Shown one piece after another: positions 1 through 8,828 of a stretch of DNA of 64,000 nt. Position numbers and translations under genes: made by a program. Source of the DNA: an uncultured Coprococcus sp. GTDB lineage: Bacteria > Bacillota > Clostridia > Lachnospirales > Lachnospiraceae. The DNA is taken from the NCBI GenBank assembly GCA_934277375.1, contig CAKQTZ010000005.1, positions 186,001-250,000 on the forward strand, given 5' to 3'. Each line of letters starts with the position of its first letter. Position 1 is the first letter of the stretch. The notes under the pieces are model-generated. The model worked only from the letters and a program-made list of their open reading frames with translations, made no database searches and was not told the origin of the DNA.

Positions 1-217
<217 letters not shown>

Positions 218-219
218 AA

Positions 220-990
220 ATGAAAGGTATTTCCATAAAATCCCAGGAAGAGATTGAACTTATGAGAGAGGCCGGAAGAATACTGGCGATAACTCATGAG
301 GAGATGAGGAAGGCTTTGAAACCGGGAATGACTACATATGATATAGATAAGCTTGGCGAAGAGGTGATCAGAAGCTATCACTGTGAGCCGTCATTTCTTA
401 ATTATCAGGGATATCCGGCATCTATATGTGTATCGGTGAATGATGAAGTGGTACACGGAATTCCATCTAAGGACAGGGTGCTTCAGGATGGAGATATAGT
501 GAGCCTTGATGCAGGAGTTATTTATAAAGGGTATCACTCAGATTCGGCCAGAACGTACGGCGTGGGTGAGATATCAGATATGGCAAAATATCTGATAGAG
601 GCGACAAAGCAAAGCTTCTTTGAAGGACTGTCGGCTGCGCGGGCAGGAAATCATGTACGAGATATAGGAATTGCCGTTGAATCATATGCGGATGAGTGTG
701 GACTTGGAGTTGTCACAGATCTTGTTGGACATGGAGTCGGAAGGAATCTCCATGAGGAGCCTGAGGTTCCGAATTTTGCAACGAGAAGACGGGGACCGAA
801 GCTTAAGGCTGGAATGACGATAGCGATAGAGCCGATGATCACACTCGGTGATTATGAAGTGAAGTGGTTATCCGATGGCTGGACCGTTGTGACTGCAGAC
901 AAGTCGCTGGCAGCACATTATGAGAATACAATACTTATAACGGATGGAGATCCTGAGATACTTTCAAGGACCGATGGAATTGAGCTGTAG
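220..990 (+). CDS. map: Type I methionine aminopeptidase
   Basis: 256 residues, normal length for a short type I enzyme. It removes the initiator methionine from nascent proteins and uses a dinuclear metal centre. The ligands are visible in order: Asp in SLDAGVIYKGYH, Asp in SDSARTYGVG, His in GHGVGRNLHEEP, Glu in IEPMI and Glu in HYENTILIT. The ATG follows the adk stop by 2 nt, so the two are translationally coupled. It is part of the ribosomal spc operon, as in other Firmicutes. No N-terminal zinc-finger extension is present. Confidence 0.97.
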   Translation: MKGISIKSQEEIELMREAGRILAITHEEMRKALKPGMTTYDIDKLGEEVIRSYHCEPSFLNYQGYPASICVSVNDEVVHGIPSKDRVLQDGDIVSLDAGVIYKGYHSDSARTYGVGEISDMAKYLIEATKQSFFEGLSAARAGNHVRDIGIAVESYADECGLGVVTDLVGHGVGRNLHEEPEVPNFATRRRGPKLKAGMTIAIEPMITLGDYEVKWLSDGWTVVTADKSLAAHYENTILITDGDPEILSRTDGIEL

Positions 991-1084
991 ATATATATGG
1001 AATATGTCGTCACGCATCAGCGTGCTTCATTATATCATAGAAAACTCATAAGTTGATTTATATATAATAGGAGGATTTTAGAAA

Positions 1085-1303
1085 ATGTCAAAAGCAGATG
1101 TAATCGAAGTAGAAGGAACAGTAGTTGAGAAGCTTCCAAATGCCATGTTTCAGGTTGAACTTGAGAATGGACACAAGGTTCTTGCTCATATAAGTGGAAA
1201 GCTGAGAATGAATTATATTAAGATTCTTCCAGGTGACAAAGTTACAATAGAGTTATCTCCGTACGATCTGACCAAGGGAAGAATCGTTTGGAGAGATAAA
1301 TAA
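1085..1303 (+). CDS. infA: Translation initiation factor IF-1
   Basis: 72 residues, the canonical length. It is a single S1/OB-fold domain with the conserved [15 protein letters not shown] start, [17 protein letters not shown] centre and [19 protein letters not shown] end. IF-1 binds the 30S A site during initiation. A good AGGAGG ribosome site lies about 9 nt upstream. The 94-bp gap after map contains a small CACGC/GCGTG hairpin near 1011-1024 but no recognisable KOW-domain gene, which some Firmicutes carry here. Confidence 0.97.
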   Translation: MSKADVIEVEGTVVEKLPNAMFQVELENGHKVLAHISGKLRMNYIKILPGDKVTIELSPYDLTKGRIVWRDK

Positions 1304-1392
1304 TAAAAAAATGAAATTCCCTATTGCATTTTATCAATGGAAATGATAGAATGCTAATTCGTAGCGGACTTTTTTTGAAAGGAGAGTTTCTA

Positions 1393-1506
1393 ATGAAGGT
1401 TAGAGCATCAGTAAAACCTATCTGCGATAAGTGCAAAGTTATCAAGAGAAAGGGAATCGTTAGAGTTATCTGCGAGAATCCAAAGCACAAGCAGCGTCAG
1501 GGTTAA
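1393..1506 (+). CDS. rpmJ: 50S ribosomal protein L36 (bL36)
   Basis: 37 residues beginning [14 protein letters not shown], the standard bL36 start. It has the four zinc ligands of the C+ form: CDKC, then C in VRVICEN and H in PKHKQRQG. The ATG at 1393 is preceded by GAAAGGAG; an in-frame upstream ATG at 1324 would add 23 unrelated residues and is rejected. It lies between infA and rpsM, the normal Firmicute position. Confidence 0.96.
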   Translation: MKVRASVKPICDKCKVIKRKGIVRVICENPKHKQRQG

Positions 1507-1521
1507 TCAAAAAAGGAAAAG

Positions 1522-1704
1522 AAGTATATGGATGATAGCCCATCCGAAAGTATACTTATTTTCGTGCGTCAGTACATATATCTAATGTACTGTATTATTT
1601 AAAAGCGGCTGTGGCATACGGAGATATGCCAATACAATTATAGAAATATACAACTTAGTTGAAGTTTGCGGTGTATGCATTTCACCCCATAGCGTTGCTA
1701 TGGG
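1522..1704 (+). promoter_or_regulatory. Hairpin-rich leader upstream of rpsM (candidate alpha-operon control region)
   Basis: The 247-nt gap between rpmJ and rpsM holds four separate inverted repeats. They are AAGTATA/TATACTT enclosing GGATG/CATCC (1522-1557), AGTACAT/ATGTACT (1571-1591), GGCATA/TATGCC (1613-1630) and CCCATAGC/GCTATGGG with a 3-nt loop (1686-1704). The first is followed by only a short ATTTT run. S4 represses the alpha operon in E. coli by binding the leader before rpsM, and here rpsD (S4) lies in the same operon, so an autogenous S4 site is an inference worth testing. The structures are seen; the function is not proven. Confidence 0.45.
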
Positions 1705-1753
1705 ATACATTTGCGGATTCAGCTTAAAAGAAGATTTTACGGAGGTTATTATA

Positions 1754-2122
1754 ATGGCTCGTATTTCAGGTGTTGATTTACCAAGAGAGAAACGTGTTGA
1801 AATTGGTCTTACTTATATCTATGGTATCGGACTTCCTTCATCACAGCGTATTCTTAAGGAAGCAAACGTTAATCCTGATACACGTTGCGCAGATCTGACT
1901 GACGATGAGGTTAGAAGACTCAGCGAGGTTATCAAGGCAACTCAGGTAGTAGAGGGAGATTTACGTAGAGAGATAGGCTTCAATATTAAGCGTTTACAGG
2001 AGATTGCTTGCTACCGTGGTAAGCGTCATAGACAGGGACTTCCAGTTCGTGGACAGAAGACAAAGACTAACGCTAGAACTCGTAAGGGTCCTAAGAAGAC
2101 TGTTGCTAATAAGAAGAAGTAA
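1754..2122 (+). CDS. rpsM: 30S ribosomal protein S13 (uS13)
   Basis: 122 residues, normal length. It starts [19 protein letters not shown] and ends in the basic [16 protein letters not shown] tail that contacts the P-site tRNA and the 30S head. The start at 1754 follows ACGGAGG by 8 nt; an in-frame ATG at 1700 sits inside the leader hairpin and is rejected. It is the first gene of the alpha operon rpsM-rpsK-rpsD-rpoA-rplQ. Confidence 0.97.
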   Translation: MARISGVDLPREKRVEIGLTYIYGIGLPSSQRILKEANVNPDTRCADLTDDEVRRLSEVIKATQVVEGDLRREIGFNIKRLQEIACYRGKRHRQGLPVRGQKTKTNARTRKGPKKTVANKKK

Positions 2123-2167
2123 TATTTATAGAATATATTTGTAAAAAACCATAGGAGGTTTAGGCTA

Positions 2168-2563
2168 ATGGCTAAGCAGGCAACTAAAAAAGTGGCTAAG
2201 AAGCGTGTCAGAAAGAGCGTACAGCACGGACAGGCTCATATTCAGTCATCTTTCAATAATACAATTGTTACATTAACAGACGCTGAAGGCAATGCGCTTT
2301 CATGGGCAAGCGCTGGTGGATTAGGATTTAAGGGTTCTAAGAAGTCAACTCCATATGCTGCTCAGATGGCTGCAGAGACAGCTGCAAAGGCTGCTGCACC
2401 TTACGGACTCAAGACAATCGATGTATTTGTTAAGGGACCAGGTTCAGGTAGAGAGGCTGCAATTCGTGCACTCTCAGCATGTGGTATAGATGTAGTTAGT
2501 ATCAAGGATGTTACTCCGGTTCCACATAACGGATGTCGTCCACCAAAGAGAAGAAGAGTTTAA
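2168..2563 (+). CDS. rpsK: 30S ribosomal protein S11 (uS11)
   Basis: 131 residues. It has the hallmark [17 protein letters not shown]-terminus, the [18 protein letters not shown] core and the [14 protein letters not shown]-terminus that lines the mRNA exit region of the platform. A strong ATAGGAGG site lies upstream. It is cotranscribed with rpsM (45-nt gap) and rpsD (20-nt gap). Confidence 0.97.
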   Translation: MAKQATKKVAKKRVRKSVQHGQAHIQSSFNNTIVTLTDAEGNALSWASAGGLGFKGSKKSTPYAAQMAAETAAKAAAPYGLKTIDVFVKGPGSGREAAIRALSACGIDVVSIKDVTPVPHNGCRPPKRRRV

Positions 2564-2583
2564 TTAGAGGAGGTACAAACAAG

Positions 2584-3177
2584 ATGGCAGTAGATAGAAC
2601 CCCAGTTCTTAAGAGATGCAGATCTTTAGGCATGGAGCCAATGTATCTCGGAATAGATAAGAAGTCAAACAGAAGACCAAACAGATCAAATAGAAAGCAG
2701 AGTGAGTACGGACTTCAGCTCCGCGAGAAGCAGAAGGCTAAGTTCATTTATGGTGTGCTTGAGAAGCCTTTCCGTAACCTTTATGCAAAGGCTGAGCAGC
2801 AGAAGGGATTAACAGGTCCTAACCTCATGACATTACTTGAGCTTAGACTTGACAACATCATCTTCAGATTAGGCTTTGCAAGAACAAGAAGAGAGGCTAG
2901 ACAGATCGTAGATCACAAGCACGTACTTGTAAATGGCAAGTGTGTAAACATCCCTTCATACTCAGTTAAGCCAGGCGATAAGATCGAGATCAGAGAGAAG
3001 AGCAAGTCTCTTCAGAGATACAAGGATATCATGGCTGCAACAGAGGGCGTTCTCGTACCAGGCTGGTTAACAGCAGACAGAGATAACCTCGCAGGTGAAG
3101 TCGTAGAGAAGCCAAGCAGAGAGCAGATCGATGTTCCTGTAAATGAGACTCTCATCGTCGAGTTATATTCTAAGTAA
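2584..3177 (+). CDS. rpsD: 30S ribosomal protein S4 (uS4)
   Basis: 197 residues, close to the family length. S4 nucleates 30S assembly and, in several bacteria, represses its own operon. The conserved [21 protein letters not shown]4 RNA-binding domain is clear, followed by [20 protein letters not shown] 2584 is chosen because AGAGGAGG precedes it; an in-frame ATG at 2533 overlaps the end of rpsK. Placing rpsD inside the alpha operon resembles E. coli rather than B. subtilis, where it is monocistronic. Confidence 0.97.
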   Translation: MAVDRTPVLKRCRSLGMEPMYLGIDKKSNRRPNRSNRKQSEYGLQLREKQKAKFIYGVLEKPFRNLYAKAEQQKGLTGPNLMTLLELRLDNIIFRLGFARTRREARQIVDHKHVLVNGKCVNIPSYSVKPGDKIEIREKSKSLQRYKDIMAATEGVLVPGWLTADRDNLAGEVVEKPSREQIDVPVNETLIVELYSK

Positions 3178-3248
3178 GATTTGTTCTTTATTTATACATT
3201 TTGTAACTTGGAGTGTAGCATTTTAAAACCCGTAAAGGAGGGGCTTAG

Positions 3249-4205
3249 ATGTTTGAGTTTGAAAAACCAAAAATCGAGATCGTTGAGACTTCAGATGACA
3301 ACAAGTATGGCAAGTTTGTAATCGAGCCTTTAGAGAGAGGTTACGGTATAACACTTGGTAACTCACTTAGAAGAATAATGCTTTCTTCATTACCAGGTAC
3401 AGCTGTAAGCCACGTTAAGATAAAGGGCGTTTTACACGAGTTCAGCTCAATACCAGGTGTAAAAGAGGATGTTACTGAGATTATAATGAACATCAAGAAT
3501 GTCGTTATCAAGAATAACTCAGATACATTTGAGCCAAAGCAGGCATACATCGATGTTGTTGGTGAGCGCGTTGTTAAGGCAGGAGACATAAAGGTTGATG
3601 GAGATATCGAGATAGTTAATCCAGATCTTGTAATCGCAAACCTTAGTGGTCCGGACGCAAAGCTTGAGATGGAGCTTACAATTGTCAATGGACGTGGATA
3701 TGTAAGCCTTGACAAGAACAAGGAAGCAGATGCACCTATTGATGTTATAGCTATTGACTCAATCTTCACCCCTGTTGAAAGAGTAAACCTTACAGTTCAG
3801 AATACACGTGTTGGTCAGGTTACTGACTATGATAAGTTAACTCTTGATGTATATACAAACGGAGCTCTTGCTCCAGACGAGGCAGTAAGTCTTGCTGCTA
3901 ATCTTCTGGTAGAGCACTTGAAGCTGTTCGTAGATTTATCAGAGAACGCACGTCTTGTAGATGTTATGGTTGAGAGCACAACAGACGAGAAGGAAAAGGT
4001 TCTTGAGATGAATATCGATGAGCTTGAATTGTCAGTTCGTTCATACAACTGTCTCAAGAGAGCTGGTATCAACACAGTTCAGGAACTTATCAATAAGACA
4101 CCAGAGGATATGATGAAGGTTCGTAACCTTGGTCGTAAGTCACTGGATGAAGTTTTAGCTAAGCTTAAGGAATTAGGCTTATCACTTAATCAGAACGAGG
4201 ACTAA
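3249..4205 (+). CDS. rpoA: RNA polymerase alpha subunit
   Basis: 318 residues. The N-terminal assembly domain shows [20 protein letters not shown] and [12 protein letters not shown] regions. A short acidic linker leads to the C-terminal domain with [17 protein letters not shown] and [16 protein letters not shown], which contacts UP elements and activators. It is preceded by AAGGAGG about 6 nt before the ATG. It is the fourth gene of the alpha operon. Confidence 0.98.
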   Translation: MFEFEKPKIEIVETSDDNKYGKFVIEPLERGYGITLGNSLRRIMLSSLPGTAVSHVKIKGVLHEFSSIPGVKEDVTEIIMNIKNVVIKNNSDTFEPKQAYIDVVGERVVKAGDIKVDGDIEIVNPDLVIANLSGPDAKLEMELTIVNGRGYVSLDKNKEADAPIDVIAIDSIFTPVERVNLTVQNTRVGQVTDYDKLTLDVYTNGALAPDEAVSLAANLLVEHLKLFVDLSENARLVDVMVESTTDEKEKVLEMNIDELELSVRSYNCLKRAGINTVQELINKTPEDMMKVRNLGRKSLDEVLAKLKELGLSLNQNED

Positions 4206-4286
4206 TAATTAGTTTTCGCATACCACTCAAGCTGAATAATAGTAAGCACAGTGAAGACCCACGAAGGGTATAGGAGGATAATTATA

Positions 4287-4823
4287 ATGGCAAAGTATAG
4301 AAAGCTTGGAAAAGCAAGCGCACAGAGAAACGCATTACTTCGTAACCAGGTAACTCAGTTACTGTATCATGGAAAGATCAAGACAACAGAGGCAAGAGCT
4401 AAGGAAGTTGTTAAGATCGCAGAGAAGCTCATCACATTAGCAGTTGCTGAGAAGGACAACTACGATGAGGTTACAGTTCAGGCTAAGGTTGCTAAGAAGG
4501 ATAAAGATGGCAAGAGAATCAAGGAAGTTGTAGATGGTAAGAAGGTTACTGTATACGACACAGTTGAGAAGAAGGTTAAGAAGGATCAGCCTTCAAGACT
4601 TCATGCCAGAAGAGAGATGCTCAAGGTTTTATATCCAGTTGTTGAAGTTCCTACAGATGCTGCTGGTAAGAAGGCCGGTACAAAGAAGATCGACTTAACA
4701 CAGAAGTTATTCGATGAGTATGGTACAAAGTACGCAGGACGTAAGGGTGGTTACACAAGAATCATCAAGATTGGTCAGCGTAAGGGCGATCAGGCTCTTG
4801 AAGTTATTCTCGAGTTAGTATAA
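4287..4823 (+). CDS. rplQ: 50S ribosomal protein L17 (bL17) with a large internal insertion
   Basis: 178 residues, versus about 112-130 in most bacteria. The N-terminal part (KLGKASAQRNALLRN, KTTEARAKEVVKIAEKLI) and the C-terminal part (LFDEYGTKYAGRKGGYTRI) are typical bL17. Roughly 50 extra residues, Lys/Asp/Val-rich (about 70-120), separate them. ATG 4287 follows TAGGAGG by 9 nt; an upstream in-frame ATG at 4251 is rejected. It is the last gene of the alpha operon and is followed by a strong terminator. Confidence 0.95.
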   Translation: MAKYRKLGKASAQRNALLRNQVTQLLYHGKIKTTEARAKEVVKIAEKLITLAVAEKDNYDEVTVQAKVAKKDKDGKRIKEVVDGKKVTVYDTVEKKVKKDQPSRLHARREMLKVLYPVVEVPTDAAGKKAGTKKIDLTQKLFDEYGTKYAGRKGGYTRIIKIGQRKGDQALEVILELV

Positions 4824-4852
4824 TCGATAGATATAATACAGATCAATAAACA

Positions 4853-4907
4853 GGGCTGCAGTACATAGACGTATTTGTTTACGTTCATGTACGGCGGTCC
4901 TTTTTTT
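4853..4907 (+). terminator. Rho-independent terminator after rplQ
   Basis: A long stem: GGGCTGC pairs with GCGGTCC-type bases using wobbles, then GTACAT/ATGTAC and ACGTA/TACGT, capped by a short T-rich loop and followed by seven T residues. It ends the alpha operon before the ECF genes. Confidence 0.85.
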
Positions 4908-4959
4908 AATAAAACTGATGGGATATTGTGTTATTTCATAGATATAGATTGGAAAAATT

Positions 4960-6621
4960 ATGAGTTTCATAAATGTAAAAGGATTATCTCATAAATTTAA
5001 TATAAAGGACAAAGATGGCAATAAGATAGGGGAAAACTGGGCTATAAAAGATGTGGATTTTATGGCTGATAAGGGTGAGATAATTGCAATTCTTGGGAGA
5101 AATGGTTCAGGTAAGTCAACATTTGCAAGACATCTGAATGGACTTCTTGTGCCACATGAGGGCTCGATCGTTATAGGTGGTAAGAATCTGGCGCAGGTGA
5201 CGGAACTTACATCCATCAGACGGCAGGTAGGAATGGTGTTTCAGAATCCAGATAATCAGATAGTCGGAAACACTCTTGCCGAGGATATCGGTTTTGGCCT
5301 TGAGAATCTTGGTATCGCAAGTGAGGATATATGGAATAAGATAGATGAGATGCTGGAGCTTACAGGTCTCACAGCCTATAAGTATGCCAACACGTCAAGA
5401 ATTAGTGGAGGACAGAAGCAACGGCTTGCGATGGCATCGGCCATGGCGTTGACACCTGAGTGCATTGTGCTCGACGAGGCGACATCCATGCTTGACCCCC
5501 AGGGGGCAAAAGATATGCTGGAGCTCGTTCAGAGATTAAACAGAGAGAAAAAAATAACGATTATTATGGTAACCCACAGGATCGCAGAGGCTCTTAAGGC
5601 GGATAGGGTATACATACTGGATGATAGCAGGATCGTGGCAGAGGGAAAGCCTGGGGATGTATTCACAGATGTTGACAGGCTTAAGAGTTATGGACTGGAG
5701 ATTCCGGTTGATATGAAGCGCAAGGTTGGAATACCAATAGATATATGCTACAAATACAAGAATCAACAGATGCAGATAAATCAAGATAAGTCAGTTGAAC
5801 AGAATTACAAGGCGGCGGGTGGTAGTGCTACAGATAATACAGGCAGATGTATAGTTGAACTCCAGAAGGTTTCATATTCATATGTAAATGGCAATGAGAC
5901 ATTTCTGGCGCTTTCTGATGCAGATCTTAAGATATATGAAGGTCAGGTGGTTGCAGTGATAGGGCAGACTGGTTCGGGAAAGAGTACCCTGCTTCAGTTG
6001 ATAAATAAGCTGATAGTGCCACAGAGCGGTAAAGTATATCTGTATGGTACAGATGTACAGCGTGTCAGGAATATCAAGGATATCCGCAGGAGGATAGGAT
6101 ATGTATTCCAGTTCCCTGAATCCCAGTTGTTTGAGAATACCGTGCTAAAGGATGTAATGTATGGTCCGCTGAACTTTGGTATGTCAAAGAGCGAAGCGGA
6201 GGATTCTGCCAGAAAAGCGCTGGAGCTAGTGGGAGTTCCGGAGAAATATGCGGAGTATTCTCCATTCGAATTGTCCGGTGGTTTGAAAAAGAGGGTGGCA
6301 ATAGCGGGAATACTGGCATATGAGCCAGACGTATTGATCCTTGATGAGCCTGCATGTGGGCTTGATGGAGAGAGCCGGGAACAGCTGTGGAACCTCATCA
6401 GAAAGCTCAACAGGGATAAGAATGTCACGATCATACTGGTATCCCATGATATGGAGGATGTGTATGAGATGTCAGAGAGAGTTCTGCTTATGGATTGCGG
6501 AAAGATCGTGTATGATGGAGGGACAGGTGAATTCTTTGAGGACAGGAGCTTACTTGAACAGTATGGTATAGATGTTCCTGATGGAGCTAAAATGCAGAGA
6601 GCTACTGGCTATTCAGTGTAG
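4960..6621 (+). CDS. Fused double ATPase of an energy-coupling factor (ECF) transporter, EcfA1-EcfA2
   Basis: 553 residues containing two complete ABC ATPase domains. Domain 1 (about 1-250) has Walker A GRNGSGKST, signature ISGGQKQR and Walker B ECIVLDEATSMLDP. Domain 2 (about 295-540) has GQTGSGKST, LSGGLKKR and DVLILDEPACGLDG. The DEAT/DEPA difference matches the EcfA1/EcfA2 pair, normally two separate proteins of about 280 residues. The linker (about 255-290) is polar. Together with EcfT it energises vitamin uptake through substrate-binding S components encoded elsewhere. The position between rplQ and ecfT-truA is the standard Firmicute location. The ribosome site is weak. Confidence 0.93.
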   Translation: MSFINVKGLSHKFNIKDKDGNKIGENWAIKDVDFMADKGEIIAILGRNGSGKSTFARHLNGLLVPHEGSIVIGGKNLAQVTELTSIRRQVGMVFQNPDNQIVGNTLAEDIGFGLENLGIASEDIWNKIDEMLELTGLTAYKYANTSRISGGQKQRLAMASAMALTPECIVLDEATSMLDPQGAKDMLELVQRLNREKKITIIMVTHRIAEALKADRVYILDDSRIVAEGKPGDVFTDVDRLKSYGLEIPVDMKRKVGIPIDICYKYKNQQMQINQDKSVEQNYKAAGGSATDNTGRCIVELQKVSYSYVNGNETFLALSDADLKIYEGQVVAVIGQTGSGKSTLLQLINKLIVPQSGKVYLYGTDVQRVRNIKDIRRRIGYVFQFPESQLFENTVLKDVMYGPLNFGMSKSEAEDSARKALELVGVPEKYAEYSPFELSGGLKKRVAIAGILAYEPDVLILDEPACGLDGESREQLWNLIRKLNRDKNVTIILVSHDMEDVYEMSERVLLMDCGKIVYDGGTGEFFEDRSLLEQYGIDVPDGAKMQRATGYSV

Positions 6622-6731
6622 ATTAAATGATGCGTGTGCAGGTTATGTGTTTACATATGAAGACGCATAAGGCATGAGTTTAGACGTAACATGAAGATAT
6701 ATGTCTGGGTGCCCGGATAGGAGATTTAAGG

Positions 6732-7565
6732 ATGATTCGAGATATTACAATAGGACAATATTATAGTGGGGATTCTGTGATCCACAAGCTGGATCCCAGA
6801 ACCAAGCTGGCCATTACATTTGTATATGCTATATCGCTGTTTCTGTGCAGAGACTGGATCATGGTACTTGCTGCAACAGTTTTTCTCTGCATATATGTGG
6901 CAGTGAGCCGGGTTCCAATCACATATATATGTAAGGGCCTTAAGGTTATATGGATATTTATTTTATTCACAGCAATATTCAGTGTTTTCAATGGAGATGG
7001 ACGTGTGCTGTGGAGCTGGCACAGGCTTCGGATAACCGACAACAGTGTATTGACAACGGTGCTTGTGGTAATACGTCTTGTATATTTAATAATAGGCTCG
7101 TCGGTCATGACATATACTACCAGACCCATGAATTTGGCAAATGGACTGGAGAGCAGTCTGGGATTCCTGAAGAAGATAAATGTTCCGGTGTCTGAAATGG
7201 CCATGATGCTCATGATCGCATTGCGATTTATCCCGATATTCATGGAAGAGCTGGATAAGATCATGAAAGCACAATTATCCAGAGGGGCGGATTTTGAGAG
7301 TGGAAATATATTTAAGAGGATGAAGAGCTATGTGCCGGTATTTATACCACTATTTGTGTCAGCTATAAGGAGGGCCACGGATCTTGCCCAGGCCATGGAT
7401 GCAAGATGTTTTGACGGCAGTGAGGGCAGGAGCCGCATGAATCCGTTAAAATACAGTGGAACAGACTATGTAAGTTATGCTATAGTGTTGGTGTATCTGG
7501 GATGCATGATAGTATATAGATGTGTTTTAAACATTACAGAGTCAATGACGATCGGGATTGATTAA
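6732..7565 (+). CDS. ecfT: ECF transporter transmembrane component EcfT
   Basis: 277 residues. The protein starts MIRDITIGQYYSGDSVIHKLDPRTKL, the conserved EcfT N-terminus, with several hydrophobic segments (about 25-55, 65-85, 110-130, 245-265). The two coupling-helix motifs are present: AQLSRGADF near 180 and AMDARCFDG near 220, both variants of the A-R-G/A-R-C signature that docks onto the EcfA ATPases. It follows the fused ATPase gene and precedes truA. RBS is GGATAGGAG. Confidence 0.94.
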   Translation: MIRDITIGQYYSGDSVIHKLDPRTKLAITFVYAISLFLCRDWIMVLAATVFLCIYVAVSRVPITYICKGLKVIWIFILFTAIFSVFNGDGRVLWSWHRLRITDNSVLTTVLVVIRLVYLIIGSSVMTYTTRPMNLANGLESSLGFLKKINVPVSEMAMMLMIALRFIPIFMEELDKIMKAQLSRGADFESGNIFKRMKSYVPVFIPLFVSAIRRATDLAQAMDARCFDGSEGRSRMNPLKYSGTDYVSYAIVLVYLGCMIVYRCVLNITESMTIGID

Positions 7566-7619
7566 GAATTGCGCTGTATGTATATTTGCCTGAGAATGTA
7601 TTAGAGGCAGGAGAGTAAC

Positions 7620-7707
7620 TCAGATACATTGATAATTATAGAAAAGGATATGGATGCGTCAGATACATCGATAATATAGAAAAGGATACGGATGTGTCAG
7701 ATACATC
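7620..7707 (+). repeat. Tandem 38-39 bp direct repeat upstream of truA
   Basis: Two nearly identical units (7620-7658 and 7659-7696) plus an 11-nt partial third copy. Each begins TCAGATACAT and contains GAAAAGGATA followed by GGATG. The differences are a few substitutions and one indel. The array occupies most of the ecfT-truA gap. It looks like a recent tandem duplication; whether it carries regulatory sites is unknown. Confidence 0.8.
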
Positions 7708-7713
7708 CCTAGT

Positions 7714-8457
7714 ATGAATATGAAGAGAGTAAAATTGGTCGTAGCCTACGATGGAACAAATTATTGTGGATGGCAGGTTCAGATAAACGGAATAACGGTT
7801 GAGGAAGTCCTGAATAAGACACTCAGCGAGCTTTGTCATGAGGATATAAAGGTTATAGGTGCCAGCAGAACGGATTCAGGTGTACATGCACTGGGAAATG
7901 TGGCGGTGTTCGACACTGAATCAGGAATACCTGGAGAGAAGTTTTCATTTGCGCTTAATCAGCGGCTCCCGGAAGACATAAGGATACAGGAGTCATGCCA
8001 GGTGGCTGACGATTTTCATCCGAGATACTGTGACACGATCAAGACATATGAATACAAGATATTAAACAGAAGATTTGATATGCCGACGGAGAGACTGTAC
8101 TCTACATTTGTATATTATCCGCTGGATGTAGACAAGATGAAAAGGGCTGCGGCAGTGCTGGTTGGGGAGCATGATTTCAAGAGCTTCTGTTCATCAAGGT
8201 CTCAGGTGGAGAATACAGTCCGTACAATAACAGATATAACCATAGACAAGGTGGGCGACATGATACATATAAGGATCAGTGGCAATGGTTTCCTGTACAA
8301 TATGGTCCGCATCATAGTGGGAACTTTGATGAAGATAGGTCTTGGAATCTGGCCGGAGGACTGTATGGAGTCAATACTTGAGGCTAAGGACAGGACGAAA
8401 GCTGGTCCGAAAGCCGAGGCCAAGGGGCTTACTCTTGTGGAGATAAAATATCTGTAA
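7714..8457 (+). CDS. truA: tRNA pseudouridine(38-40) synthase
   Basis: 247 residues, family length. The catalytic Asp lies in the GASRTDSGVHALGN motif (Asp about 54). YDGTNYCGWQ at the start and FLYNMVRIIVGTL near the C-terminus are classic TruA. It isomerises uridines in the tRNA anticodon stem. It starts at 7714 or 7720 (MNMKRV); neither has a good Shine-Dalgarno sequence, which is unusual next to its neighbours and may relate to the tandem repeat just upstream. Confidence 0.95.
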   Translation: MNMKRVKLVVAYDGTNYCGWQVQINGITVEEVLNKTLSELCHEDIKVIGASRTDSGVHALGNVAVFDTESGIPGEKFSFALNQRLPEDIRIQESCQVADDFHPRYCDTIKTYEYKILNRRFDMPTERLYSTFVYYPLDVDKMKRAAAVLVGEHDFKSFCSSRSQVENTVRTITDITIDKVGDMIHIRISGNGFLYNMVRIIVGTLMKIGLGIWPEDCMESILEAKDRTKAGPKAEAKGLTLVEIKYL

Positions 8458-8572
8458 ATGTAAGCTGCTGTGGGTGTATAATATCTGCCGGAATAAGATA
8501 AAATTGCAAACAATATGTTTGCAGTTTATAAAACAGCGTGGATATATTCTGTATATAATAACTTGGAAAAGT

Positions 8573-8631
8573 GGACTTGATATAATCAAGGAACAAGAAT
8601 AAATGCGGACTTGATATAATCTAGGAATAAG
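8573..8631 (+). repeat. Direct repeat pair in the region upstream of the iron alcohol dehydrogenase gene
   Basis: The 371-bp gap between truA and the dehydrogenase gene holds two 25-nt copies of GGACTTGATATAATC followed by an AGGAA-type end, at 8573-8597 and 8607-8631, 34 nt apart. Each contains TATAAT, but no -35 box sits at the right distance. Further on, 8650-8710 has looser A-rich repeats of AAAACATTG and AAACAGATG. No open frame with a ribosome site was seen in the gap. Confidence 0.65.
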
Positions 8632-8828
8632 CGTAAAAAGTGAAAAAGATCTAGTAAAACATTGAAAAACAGATGAAAAACATTGTTGAAAATGCACAAA
8701 AAACAGATGCTAAGAAGAACCAATCGTGTTATACTTACATTGAAATGCTGATAGCTGGCAGACATGTCAGGCAGTATTTCGATAAAGGTAATATGATTGG
8801 TTTTTATTTTGATTTAGGAGGGCGAACA

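Noticed and set aside
3341..3769. Antisense open frame opposite rpoA
   Set aside because: rpoA is complete and highly conserved; the antisense frame is a codon-bias shadow.
8673..8828. Extended N-terminus (52 residues) for the iron alcohol dehydrogenase
   Set aside because: The family starts at about the second ATG (8829), which has a strong TTAGGAGG site; the extension is AT-rich leader sequence.
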